A model generated the notes under the pieces. The model had not been told where the DNA came from. It did not search any database and worked only from the letters and a program-made list of their open reading frames with translations. A program made the position numbers and the translations under genes. Shown one piece after another: positions 1 through 6,177 of a stretch of DNA of 11,802 nucleotides. Origin of the DNA: JBBQTU01 sp038213005 (GTDB taxonomy: Bacteria; Planctomycetota; Phycisphaerae; Tepidisphaerales; Tepidisphaeraceae); assembly GCA_038213005.1 (NCBI GenBank), contig JBBQTU010000138.1:1-11802 (forward strand), written 5' to 3'. The first letter of the stretch is position 1; each line of letters opens with the position of its first letter.

Positions 1-114
1 GTGACGATTAGAGATTGGGAAGACCGGCCGAAGCGCGGACCGCGTACACCCGGCCTCGCCCGGGGAAACAAGCCACCACACCCTGGCACCCCCGAAAGAA
101 TCTCCCCAAACCGC

Positions 115-143
115 TTGACCGGCCAATCCCTACAACCTATACT
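115..143 (+). promoter_or_regulatory. Putative sigma70-type promoter (orphan)
   Basis: TTGACC (115-120) and TATACT (138-143) are separated by 17 bp, each differing from consensus at one position. Transcription would start near 150 and run rightwards. No recognisable gene follows before the next promoter at 691. Either an untranslated RNA is made or this is an additional distant promoter for the tRNA-Thr/tuf operon. The match is sequence-only; no start site is known. Confidence 0.45.
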
Positions 144-322
144 TACCCAAATATCATGTCGCGGCATCCCCGCGCTAACCGGTGCTCTGACAAGTGGAAT
201 ATCCGAATTAAACGGCCGACAGTCGCAACTGTCACGCTTGATCCCGGATATCAGATATCATACCTAGCAGGTGCTATTGTTCTTTCAATCAATCAACAGC
301 CGCGCAACACGTTCTTCCCATG

Positions 323-340
323 ATGACTTATGACTTATGA
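323..340. repeat. Heptad tandem repeat ATGACTT
   Basis: ATGACTT occurs at 323-329 and 330-336 and continues as ATGA at 337-340, giving about 2.6 copies of a 7-bp unit. It lies in non-coding DNA. A second, longer heptad tract with a different unit sits between tuf and rpmG. Confidence 0.6.
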
Positions 341-376
341 TTCCCCCTCAAGTAAACTTGATCATCTGACCCCCCG

Positions 377-472
377 AATCGCACCTAAGTCCTTATGGGC
401 ACTAATCTCCCGACCCCATCCCCCCACCCCTGAAAAATGTGCGCATCTTGCCCATCCAATCGCACGTAAGTC
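377..472. repeat. Direct repeats flanking a 7-bp inverted repeat
   Basis: AATCGCACCTAAGTC (377-391) recurs as AATCGCACGTAAGTC (458-472), with 14 of 15 bases identical. Just inside these copies lie ATGGGCA (395-401) and its exact reverse complement TGCCCAT (449-455). Direct repeats outside inverted repeats resemble the footprint of a very small inserted element, but a chance duplication or paired protein-binding sites fit equally well. Confidence 0.35.
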
Positions 473-690
473 ATCGAAGACAGGAGGCCGAAGAGCGGAC
501 GGCAAGGGGCTTACGGGGGCGAGGCGGTTGGCGGTTGGCGGCTCGGCGCGCAGGGCATGAGCGGGGAAACCTGGTCGATGGAAGGGCGGGGCGGAAACTG
601 GGGCGTTGCTTCGAGGCGGGTAGGCATGGGAAGAGGCGGTGCCGGAGCTGATGCGTGTTGGCGCCCGAACGAATGAGGCTTGCGATTGAA

Positions 691-718
691 TTGACAAGTC
701 CCGGCCGTCTCTTATACT
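691..718 (+). promoter_or_regulatory. Main promoter of the tRNA-Thr/tuf/nusG operon
   Basis: A perfect TTGACA (691-696) is followed after 16 bp by TATACT (713-718), one mismatch from consensus. The predicted start is near 725, about 50 bases before the mature tRNA-Thr. The short leader contains CCCTCT (725-730), which can pair with AGAGGG (748-753). This is the strongest promoter-like sequence in the window, as expected for a gene as highly expressed as tuf, and it has no competing open reading frame. Confidence 0.75.
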
Positions 719-774
719 GAGCGACCCTCTACGCTCCCGTTGCGCACAGAGGGAGTGGTATTTTCGTTGGTTTT

Positions 775-846
<72 letters not shown>

Positions 847-851
847 CTGGT

Positions 852-990
852 CGGCATTCGACATTAGGCACCGTGCAGTGATCGTGGGCGGGCCAGCGGA
901 GTGATTGGGCAGAGGCCTTCAAAAAGCCTCGGCCCCGGAATCCCGCATCAGTGGCCCGGAGCCCTGTTCGGTCCCAAATGTCGAGTGCCG
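852..990 (+). other. Long imperfect hairpin in the tuf leader
   Basis: The arm 852-865 pairs with 977-990 over 14 positions (13 Watson-Crick and one G-U). The helix continues inward with isolated mismatches: 867-868 with 974-975, 870-873 with 969-972, 875-878 with 964-967, and 882-883 with 959-960. After a bulge it resumes as 889-895 with 952-958, then 902-905 with 947-950, 907-909 with 942-944, and a terminal hairpin 912-916 with 926-930. More than forty pairs close a single 139-base element filling most of the gap between tRNA-Thr and tuf. It may be an RNase III-type processing stem, a regulatory leader, or a palindromic mobile element. Only the pairing is seen; the role is unknown. Confidence 0.7.
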
Positions 991-1086
991 TTGTTCAGTT
1001 ACTTCAGTTGGCAGGTCGACGCTGCCATGGACAGTGGTGCGGTGGACGAGAGTCCCCTCACCCGCTAGCAAAGCTGGGAGGCCATT

Positions 1087-2286
<1,200 letters not shown>

Positions 2287-2350
2287 TCGAGGATCGCAAC
2301 AGCTACGGCGTGGATCGGCAGAAATGTCCGACCCACGCCTTGACGGTGTG

Positions 2351-2415
2351 AATTCCGAGTTCAGATCTCAAATTTGAGATGTGAGACTTGAGATTCGAGA
2401 CTTGAGATTTGGAAT
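2351..2415. repeat. Heptad repeat tract with central 16-bp palindrome
   Basis: From 2374 the sequence reads in consecutive 7-bp units: TTGAGAT, GTGAGAC, TTGAGAT, TCGAGAC, TTGAGAT, TTGGAAT. The same unit runs in the opposite orientation immediately to the left (ATCTCAA, 2365-2371). The junction is therefore a perfect 16-bp palindrome, ATCTCAAATTTGAGAT (2365-2380). The outer ends AATTCC and GGAAT can also pair. The tract sits inside the operon and would be transcribed, just ahead of the rpmG ribosome binding site. It resembles short tandem heptanucleotide repeats known from other phyla such as filamentous cyanobacteria. Confidence 0.75.
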
Positions 2416-2431
2416 CCGAAGGATTTGAGTC

Positions 2432-2596
2432 ATGGCAAAAGAGAATCGTGAAATGGTGTGGATGCAGTGCACCACGTGTGGCGACCTGAACTACCGCACT
2501 GAGGTGAAGGTGGCTGGTGGCGTGCAGAAAATCGAACTGAAGAAGTACTGCCGTCGCGAACGCCTTCACACGCAGCATAAGATGAAGCGCAAGTGA
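2432..2596 (+). CDS. rpmG: 50S ribosomal protein L33 (bL33)
   Basis: A 54-residue basic protein of the large ribosomal subunit near the E site. The start ATG has AAGGA at 2419-2423, eight bases upstream. The CTTC pair (C13, C16), the GDLNYRTE stretch and KKYC (C40) are typical of the zinc-binding form of L33. The fourth cysteine expected at about position 43 is glutamate (CRRER), so only three of the four usual zinc ligands are present. H46 or H49 could take the place of the fourth, which is inference. Placement between tuf and secE, with tRNA-Trp in between, matches the standard bacterial order. Confidence 0.95.
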   Translation: MAKENREMVWMQCTTCGDLNYRTEVKVAGGVQKIELKKYCRRERLHTQHKMKRK

Positions 2597-2610
2597 TTTC
2601 CGCAGAGGGC

Positions 2611-2625
2611 GCAAGCCAGGCTTGC
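2611..2625. repeat. Short inverted repeat after rpmG
   Basis: GCAAGCC (2611-2617) and GGCTTGC (2619-2625) are exact reverse complements around one base. As RNA this gives a five-pair stem with a CCAGG loop. It lies between the rpmG stop and tRNA-Trp and has no U tract. A processing or mRNA-end-stabilising hairpin is more likely than a terminator. Confidence 0.4.
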
Positions 2626-2642
2626 ACTCACTGAGGAGCTAT

Positions 2643-2715
2643 ACGCCAGTAGCTCAATTGGCAGAGCGGCCGTCTCCAAAGCGGCAGGTTGTAGGTTCAA
2701 TTCCTGCCTGGCGTG
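2643..2715 (+). tRNA. tRNA-Trp (anticodon CCA)
   Basis: The acceptor stem ACGCCAG (2643-2649) pairs with CTGGCGT (2708-2714), and G2715 is the discriminator base typical of tRNA-Trp. The anticodon stem GCCGT/GCGGC (2669-2673 with 2681-2685, one G-U) encloses CTCCAAA, with anticodon CCA at 2676-2678. The T arm GTAGG/CCTGC closes the loop TTCAATT. The 3' CCA is not encoded. tRNA-Trp next to secE is a recurrent bacterial arrangement. Confidence 0.97.
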
Positions 2716-2726
2716 TTGAAGAAGGG

Positions 2727-2740
2727 GCATCGAAAGATGC
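2727..2740 (+). other. GNRA-tetraloop hairpin upstream of secE
   Basis: GCATC (2727-2731), the loop GAAA (2732-2735) and GATGC (2736-2740) form a compact hairpin with a GNRA tetraloop. It lies between tRNA-Trp and the secE start codon. The purine-rich GAAGAAGGGG run is just 5' of it, and no good Shine-Dalgarno lies 3' of it. It may affect tRNA trimming or secE translation. Confidence 0.4.
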
Positions 2741-2754
2741 ATCGGTAGCAAACA

Positions 2755-3264
2755 ATGAGTGACCTCCCGGAAAATCTTCAAGGTCGTCTGGACGACTCGC
2801 GGCGTAAGCCGCCGGCCGCCCAGAAGGGGCCTGCGGCTGCCAGTTTCTTCACCATCTACAGGCCGCACCAGGGCGGATGGACCCGGCTGGGCACGGCCAT
2901 TGCCAGTGCTCTATTCATCGGAGCGACGGCTCTGTTCCTGGCGTATGACGTCAGCACCTCGGCGAAGTGGAGCAGTAAGCTCACGATCATCATCGTCAGC
3001 CTGTGGGTTATTCTGTCGGCGACGCTCGCCTGGTGGGCCCAGAACAAGGCCATGCATGTTGAGTTCATCATCGACACCGATAGTGAGATGAAGAAGGTCA
3101 ACTGGACCAGCCGCAAGGAGCTGATCGGCTCGACCAAGGTTGTTATCCTGTTCATGCTGATCATGAGCACGATGCTGTTCTTCATCGACATTCTGTTCCA
3201 GCTTTTCTTCTTCTCGATCAACGTCCTCAAATTCAGCCCGTTCCAGTCAACGGGTGGCAAGTAA
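2755..3264 (+). CDS. secE: Protein translocase subunit SecE
   Basis: SecE clamps SecY in the inner-membrane Sec channel. This 169-residue version is longer than the minimal single-helix type. A polar N-terminus (1-42) is followed by two membrane segments at about 45-65 and 75-95. The conserved amphipathic region comes next (EMKKVNWTSRKEL, 111-123), then a final membrane helix at about 127-154. E. coli SecE also has three helices. The usual W-P in the conserved motif is W117-T118 here. The ATG at 2755 is the only sensible start, since the upstream ATG at 2737 runs at once into a stop. Its ribosome binding site is weak. nusG begins 21 bases downstream, the invariant secE-nusG pairing. Confidence 0.93.
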   Translation: MSDLPENLQGRLDDSRRKPPAAQKGPAAASFFTIYRPHQGGWTRLGTAIASALFIGATALFLAYDVSTSAKWSSKLTIIIVSLWVILSATLAWWAQNKAMHVEFIIDTDSEMKKVNWTSRKELIGSTKVVILFMLIMSTMLFFIDILFQLFFFSINVLKFSPFQSTGGK

Positions 3265-3285
3265 GAACGGGAGCTTGGAGCAAAG

Positions 3286-3828
3286 ATGCAATTTTTCGTC
3301 CTCCGTGTTGCCAGCAACAAAGAAGACCAGGTTCGCGAGAAACTGGTCCGGAAGGTCAAGATCGAAGGCTTGGAAGACCGGGTTGGCCGGATTCTCGTCC
3401 CCACTGAACGCGTCCGCGCCATGAAGGGTGGCGTGAAGCGTGAGAGCGACCGCAAGCTTTACCCCGGCTACGTCTTCATCGAACTGGAACTTGAGAAGGA
3501 CGGCCGCATCCCAGACAAAGTCTGGTTCATGATCAAGGAAACCGAAGGGGTCGGCGACTTCATCGGTTCCAATGGCAAGCCCACGCCCATGAGCGTCAAG
3601 GATGCCGCCAAGATGCTCGAGGAAGCCGAGCGTCCCGAAGGCGCGCCCAGCCTCAAGACCGAGTACAAGAAGGGCGACAAGATCAAGGTCACCAACGGAG
3701 CGTTCCTCAACTTCGAAGGCGAAGTCGACGACATCCTGTCGGACAAAGGCATGGTCCGCATCATCACCACGATCTTCGGCCGCCCCACGCCCCTGGAACT
3801 GGAATACTGGCAGATCGAAAAGGTCTGA
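3286..3828 (+). CDS. nusG: Transcription termination/antitermination factor NusG
   Basis: NusG binds RNA polymerase, promotes processive elongation and links it to Rho or the ribosome. The 180-residue protein matches the family length. The NGN domain covers about 1-115 and includes YPGYVFIEL (59-67) and the stretch WFMIKETEGVGDFIG (80-94). The C-terminal KOW domain starts at about 126 with KKGDKIKVTNGAF and ends with EYWQIEKV. GGAG at 3277-3280 lies five bases before the ATG. It is the last gene of the operon: a strong terminator follows 16 bases after the stop, so rplK is not co-transcribed here as it is in most bacteria. Confidence 0.98.
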   Translation: MQFFVLRVASNKEDQVREKLVRKVKIEGLEDRVGRILVPTERVRAMKGGVKRESDRKLYPGYVFIELELEKDGRIPDKVWFMIKETEGVGDFIGSNGKPTPMSVKDAAKMLEEAERPEGAPSLKTEYKKGDKIKVTNGAFLNFEGEVDDILSDKGMVRIITTIFGRPTPLELEYWQIEKV

Positions 3829-3844
3829 CGCGTCAGCAAAGCCT

Positions 3845-3888
3845 GAAACAAAGAAGCCCGAGGCAATCGCCTCGGACTTCTTTGTTTC
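3845..3888 (+). terminator. Intrinsic terminator after nusG
   Basis: GAAACAAAGAAG (3845-3856) pairs perfectly with CTTCTTTGTTTC (3877-3888). CCGAGGC (3858-3864) pairs with GCCTCGG (3869-3875) around the loop AATC. One C-A mismatch separates the two blocks. The GC-rich core is followed on the plus strand by a T-rich run and preceded by an A-rich run, so it could work in both directions. It lies immediately after nusG and marks the operon end. Confidence 0.85.
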
Positions 3889-3891
3889 GGG

Positions 3892-3897
3892 TACAAT
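3892..3897 (+). promoter_or_regulatory. Possible -10 element for the next gene
   Basis: TACAAT lies nine bases before the ATG at 3906, which would give a leaderless or almost leaderless mRNA. No -35 match is visible because that position falls inside the terminator hairpin. The absence of any Shine-Dalgarno before the ATG fits a leaderless message. Support is weak. Confidence 0.25.
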
Positions 3898-3905
3898 GCC
3901 TCACC

Positions 3906-4547
3906 ATGGGACTGGATGGCGTTGAACTGATCATGGAGTGTGAGGATGAGTTTGACATCCGCATTCCGGACGAAGAGGCTTCGAACGCAGTCACTGTTGT
4001 GGACCTGTACGCACTGATCTGCCGGTTGCGCGGTCCGGAGATGGCGAAGCCAGAGCCGTCGGCGACCATGCAGGCGATCCGTGATGCTCTGCAGCAGACG
4101 GGAACCAGCGCCAGAGAATTTGAGAACTCGGCGCGGCTTGCCGACCTCGTGCCATTGAGGCAGCGTCGAGTGTTCTGGCGGTTGCTGGGGCAACGACTTG
4201 GCAGGAATCTCCCGGCATTGGCCGCGCCATCGTGGGGCTGCGCGGTGGCTCTGGGCATGATAACGTTCTGCTCGGTAATCGGTGCGCTGTTAGCTTGGCC
4301 GTGGATCGTGCTTGGTTTCATGCTCGGGGCGTTTGCAGCAGCGATTGTCGTGTGGATTGCGCAACGGCTGTGCCCTGACTTTCCTGCCCGCTGCCGTACC
4401 GTCCAGGATGTAATCGACCGGCACGGTCCGATGGGCGGGTCGCAGATCTGGCAGAGGCTTATCCATGTGATTTCTGAGCAACTCGGCGTCCGGCCGGAGG
4501 AGATCACGATGGAGAAACGCTGCGTCGCGGATCTACACGTTGGATGA
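3906..4547 (+). CDS. Acyl-carrier-like membrane protein with permuted ends
   Basis: 213 residues, function unknown. The N-terminus (1-38: MGLDGVELIMECEDEF, then IRIPDEEA and TVVDLYALI) matches helices II-IV of an acyl carrier protein. The attachment motif DSL is replaced by M-G-L, so the phosphopantetheine serine is missing. The C-terminus (185-213: VISEQLGVRPEEIT, then VADLHVG) matches helix I and the loop that normally precedes DSL. Joined tail to head, the two ends make one complete ACP. Between them are a basic segment (55-100), two membrane helices (about 111-130 and 133-152) and a short linker. The terminator just upstream leaves no room for a missing N-terminal helix. From memory, similar proteins annotated as phosphopantetheine-binding occur in planctomycetes. 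It likely acts at the membrane, perhaps in lipid or protein interactions. ATG 3906 is preferred over 3882, which lies within the terminator. Confidence 0.7.
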   Translation: MGLDGVELIMECEDEFDIRIPDEEASNAVTVVDLYALICRLRGPEMAKPEPSATMQAIRDALQQTGTSAREFENSARLADLVPLRQRRVFWRLLGQRLGRNLPALAAPSWGCAVALGMITFCSVIGALLAWPWIVLGFMLGAFAAAIVVWIAQRLCPDFPARCRTVQDVIDRHGPMGGSQIWQRLIHVISEQLGVRPEEITMEKRCVADLHVG

Positions 4548-4698
4548 AGGACCGCCGCGGGAAGCTGACGCCGTCCATGCCGACTTCGATCTTGCCGACC
4601 AGCGGGTTGCCGAACTCCGCCAGCAGATGGAATCATCATGACAACCGATCGCCCTGCGACCGGACGCTCGGAACCCAGTACACTCTGAACTCGTTGCG

Positions 4699-4707
4699 CC
4701 CCCCCCC
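4699..4707. repeat. Nine-C homopolymer and adjacent hairpin
   Basis: A run of nine C residues is followed directly by CACGGC (4707-4712), the loop TTTGG and GCCGTG (4718-4723), a perfect 6-bp hairpin. It lies in the non-coding gap between the acyl-carrier-like gene and the zinc-ribbon gene. Such runs are prone to slippage and to sequencing error. A second nine-C run occurs at 11643-11651. Confidence 0.6.
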
Positions 4708-4792
4708 ACGGCTTTGGGCCGTGCGACGCCATGGCGACGATGCGGTACGGCAAGGAGCAAGATGCAGAATGTAGTGGGGCGTAATCCTGCTG

Positions 4793-4993
4793 GTGATGTT
4801 TGGTGCCGCGACAGTGTGGTCGACAATTCGGACTGTCGGGACAATCCGCGCCGCCCGCCGTCGGCGCAAGGCCAGCCGAGAGAAGATATACCGTGACGGA
4901 ATGATCTGCATTCGCTGTGGGTACAACATGCGCGCGACCCCGGAGCGGTGTTCGGAATGCGGCTATCGGCCGGGCGAAGAGGGCGAAGAGTGA
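4793..4993 (+). CDS. Small membrane-anchored zinc-ribbon protein, probably frameshifted start
   Basis: Counted from ATG 4796, the product is 65 residues: a short hydrophobic start, a very basic stretch (AARRRRK) and a zinc ribbon. The ribbon reads ICIRCGYNMRATPERCSECG, with cysteines at 38, 41, 52 and 55. This CxxCGYxxRATPxRCxECG pattern is, from memory, common at the ends of small planctomycete proteins. Neither GTG 4793 nor ATG 4796 has a ribosome binding site. A good AAGGAG (4752-4757) precedes ATG 4762 in another frame, which would encode MQNVV. Removing one G from the GGGG run at 4776-4779 joins that start to this frame and completes a hydrophobic helix (MQNVVGVILLVMFGAATVW). So the gene is either frameshifted or starts late. 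Its function is unknown. Confidence 0.6.
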   Translation: MMFGAATVWSTIRTVGTIRAARRRRKASREKIYRDGMICIRCGYNMRATPERCSECGYRPGEEGEE

Positions 4994-4997
4994 CAGC

Positions 4998-5017
4998 GGC
5001 AGGAAGCCGGCCCTGCC
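4998..5017. other. GC-rich hairpin between convergent genes
   Basis: GGCAGG (4998-5003) pairs with CCTGCC (5012-5017) around an 8-base loop, four bases after the zinc-ribbon stop. It lies between convergent genes. There is no T tract on either side, so it is at best a weak or factor-assisted terminator. Confidence 0.3.
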
Positions 5018-5040
5018 CGCACTCCCCACGCGATTGATCT

Positions 5041-5418
5041 TCAATACGGTCGATGCACTGTCACGCCCGGCAGAATGGCAAGGTGTTTCTCGTTCAGCGT
5101 GGCCACTGGAATCCGCGTGCGCGAAGCCGTAGATCCGATGAGACAGTCGAGCCAACCCACACCATTTGACAACCGGTATTCCCGCAGCAGGTCCAGCGAA
5201 CGTACGACATCCTCTTGCGTCACGGGTATGACGTGGAAGAAACCGAATAAGTCATCGACGACAGACTGCTCTCGTTTGGCGCGTGCACCCGGCAGAACCT
5301 CGGCCAACACGGCAGGGTGTGTCATCAATGCACCAGTGGCGCGAAGTGAATCAAGGAAAGCGATCGCTTGCGGATTGCCCCGCAGGTAATCAATGATGAT
5401 GACGCTATCGACGATCAA
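5041..5418 (-). CDS. PIN-domain toxin (VapC-like ribonuclease)
   Basis: A 125-residue PIN-domain protein, the usual size for VapC-type toxins that cleave RNA using a magnesium-binding acidic cluster. The expected residues are D4 (VDSVIIIDYLRG), E40 (LAEVL) and D91 (WLDCLIGSTA), with N109 (ATLNEKH) where the fourth acidic residue often lies. The start is TTG at 5418. The next in-frame codon set upstream reaches the antitoxin stop after only two codons, so no ATG is available. The antitoxin gene lies 6 bases upstream, so the pair is one transcript with the antitoxin first. The toxin should be held inactive by that partner. Confidence 0.87.
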   Translation of the reverse strand: MIVDSVIIIDYLRGNPQAIAFLDSLRATGALMTHPAVLAEVLPGARAKREQSVVDDLFGFFHVIPVTQEDVVRSLDLLREYRLSNGVGWLDCLIGSTASRTRIPVATLNEKHLAILPGVTVHRPY

Positions 5419-5424
5419 CCCGTG

Positions 5425-5640
5425 CTACCCTCGAGATTCAACTTGCCGCCGCAGGGTCTGAGCGAGGGCGGAGGAGTCCTCTATGTCGGTCCGATCTACC
5501 CAGATTCCGAAGGCCTCGTGGTCTGCCAGGCTCAGCGGCGACGGCTCGACGGGGCGCACTTCCACCACGGTGCCGTCGGGCAATTGCGGTCCGTCCGCAA
5601 GCACGATGTTCCCATGTGATATGACGCCTCGATAGGTCAT
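5425..5640 (-). CDS. AF2212-like antitoxin of the PIN toxin
   Basis: 71 residues. The N-terminus has the MTYRGVISHGNIVLADG ... LPDGTVVEVRPV pattern of AF2212/PG0164-type antitoxins: a small beta-rich domain with the NG(x)IVL and LP(D/E)GT(x)VEV motifs. The C-terminal part (about 34-71) is acidic and helical and is where such antitoxins wrap around the PIN toxin. GGAG lies about eight bases before the ATG. It precedes the toxin by 6 bases in the same reading frame. Antitoxins of this kind usually neutralise the toxin and repress the pair; repression here is inference. Confidence 0.83.
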   Translation of the reverse strand: MTYRGVISHGNIVLADGPQLPDGTVVEVRPVEPSPLSLADHEAFGIWVDRTDIEDSSALAQTLRRQVESRG

Positions 5641-5658
5641 GTCGCCAACTCCACCTTC

Positions 5659-5667
5659 ATGATAGCA
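5659..5667 (-). promoter_or_regulatory. Possible extended -10 promoter for the toxin-antitoxin pair
   Basis: On the minus strand TGCTATCAT is an extended -10 element (TGn plus TATCAT) about 18 bases before the antitoxin ATG. There is no clear -35, which extended -10 promoters tolerate. It would give a short leader carrying the GGAG ribosome binding site. Confidence 0.35.
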
Positions 5668-5752
5668 GGACGACGGGGCGGAATCGAGACAAGGAGCAGA
5701 TACCGCGCGGACAAAGGGCGGGTATTCATGCTGCGCCTGGCACCATCGTGTT

Positions 5753-6172
5753 CTACCTTCTGTTCTTCACCTTCGGACTCACCACGCACGCCGTTGTCAC
5801 CAGCAGCCAGGTCGGGAACATTGCCAGGCCCGGAATGGCCTCGGCGATAAACGCCGGCAGCATGACCCAACGCCAGCCCAGCAGCATCCACAGCAGAATC
5901 GCCGTTACCACATCCACCGCGATCTCAACCGGCGGCATGAACTGTACCGCTGCCGAAACCGCGTCTGAGATCGCCGCCACTGCGAACGCCGCAACGATGC
6001 GGAGGATGCCGAGCCATTGAGGATACGGATGCTGCTGGGCCGCAGGCGGCCGCGCTGTGACGGTGACCCTGATGGGCGACACGCGCGTCACCTGGGCCGC
6101 TTGGATCGGCAGAGGCGGCGGCGTCAGCCGCGGAGCGGGCAAGCCGTGAATGTTGGTGTCCTGGTCTCCCAC
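5753..6172 (-). CDS. Small membrane protein of unknown function
   Basis: 139 residues, family not recognised. The N-terminal 50 residues are proline-rich and polar (LPAPRLTPPPLP). Three hydrophobic segments follow at about 54-75, 84-104 and 107-131, and the tail is basic (KVKNRR). The start is GTG at 6172 with GAGGT seven bases upstream. That site overlaps the end of the preceding DUF4230 gene, whose stop is only 5 bases away. The two are therefore very likely co-transcribed and translationally linked. An accessory role for the DUF4230 protein in the inner membrane is inferred from position only. Confidence 0.7.
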   Translation of the reverse strand: MGDQDTNIHGLPAPRLTPPPLPIQAAQVTRVSPIRVTVTARPPAAQQHPYPQWLGILRIVAAFAVAAISDAVSAAVQFMPPVEIAVDVVTAILLWMLLGWRWVMLPAFIAEAIPGLAMFPTWLLVTTACVVSPKVKNRR

Positions 6173-6177
6173 GGTTG

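Larger units (their letters stand above)
1..690. other. Leading region without a convincing gene
   Basis: I see no credible coding sequence here. Open frames exist on both strands, but they lack ribosome binding sites, are rich in Arg/Pro and resemble no family I know. A minus-strand frame across 362-922 runs through the tRNA-Thr gene as antisense and is spurious. The stretch does hold a plus-strand promoter (115-143) and small hairpins at 160-174 and 218-233. A 7-bp stem (199-205 with 245-251) encloses the second hairpin. There is also a 7-bp tandem repeat (323-340) and a G-rich tract around 500-640 with a short GGCGGTT repeat. The hairpins just downstream of the promoter leave room for a small untranslated RNA. 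A 55-codon frame from ATG 156 to 323 is the only coding alternative, and it has no Shine-Dalgarno. Confidence 0.5.

Noticed and set aside
4471..4638. 56-codon open frame (ending in AELRQQMESS) overlapping the end of the acyl-carrier-like gene
   Set aside because: The residues look protein-like, but the only ATG/GTG/TTG near its front is a TTG at 4540 without a ribosome binding site, and the overlapping gene already accounts for 4471-4547. It may be a decayed tail; there is not enough to call a gene.
4544..4774. 76-codon frame starting at an ATGA overlap after the acyl-carrier-like gene
   Set aside because: The overlap looks like translational coupling, but the product is basic, Pro/Ser/Arg-rich and has no visible domain, and it crosses the nine-C run.
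5637..5891. Minus-strand frame overlapping the antitoxin start by ATGA
   Set aside because: Overlaps the end of the small membrane protein gene in another frame and shows no recognisable sequence; the ATGA overlap appears coincidental.
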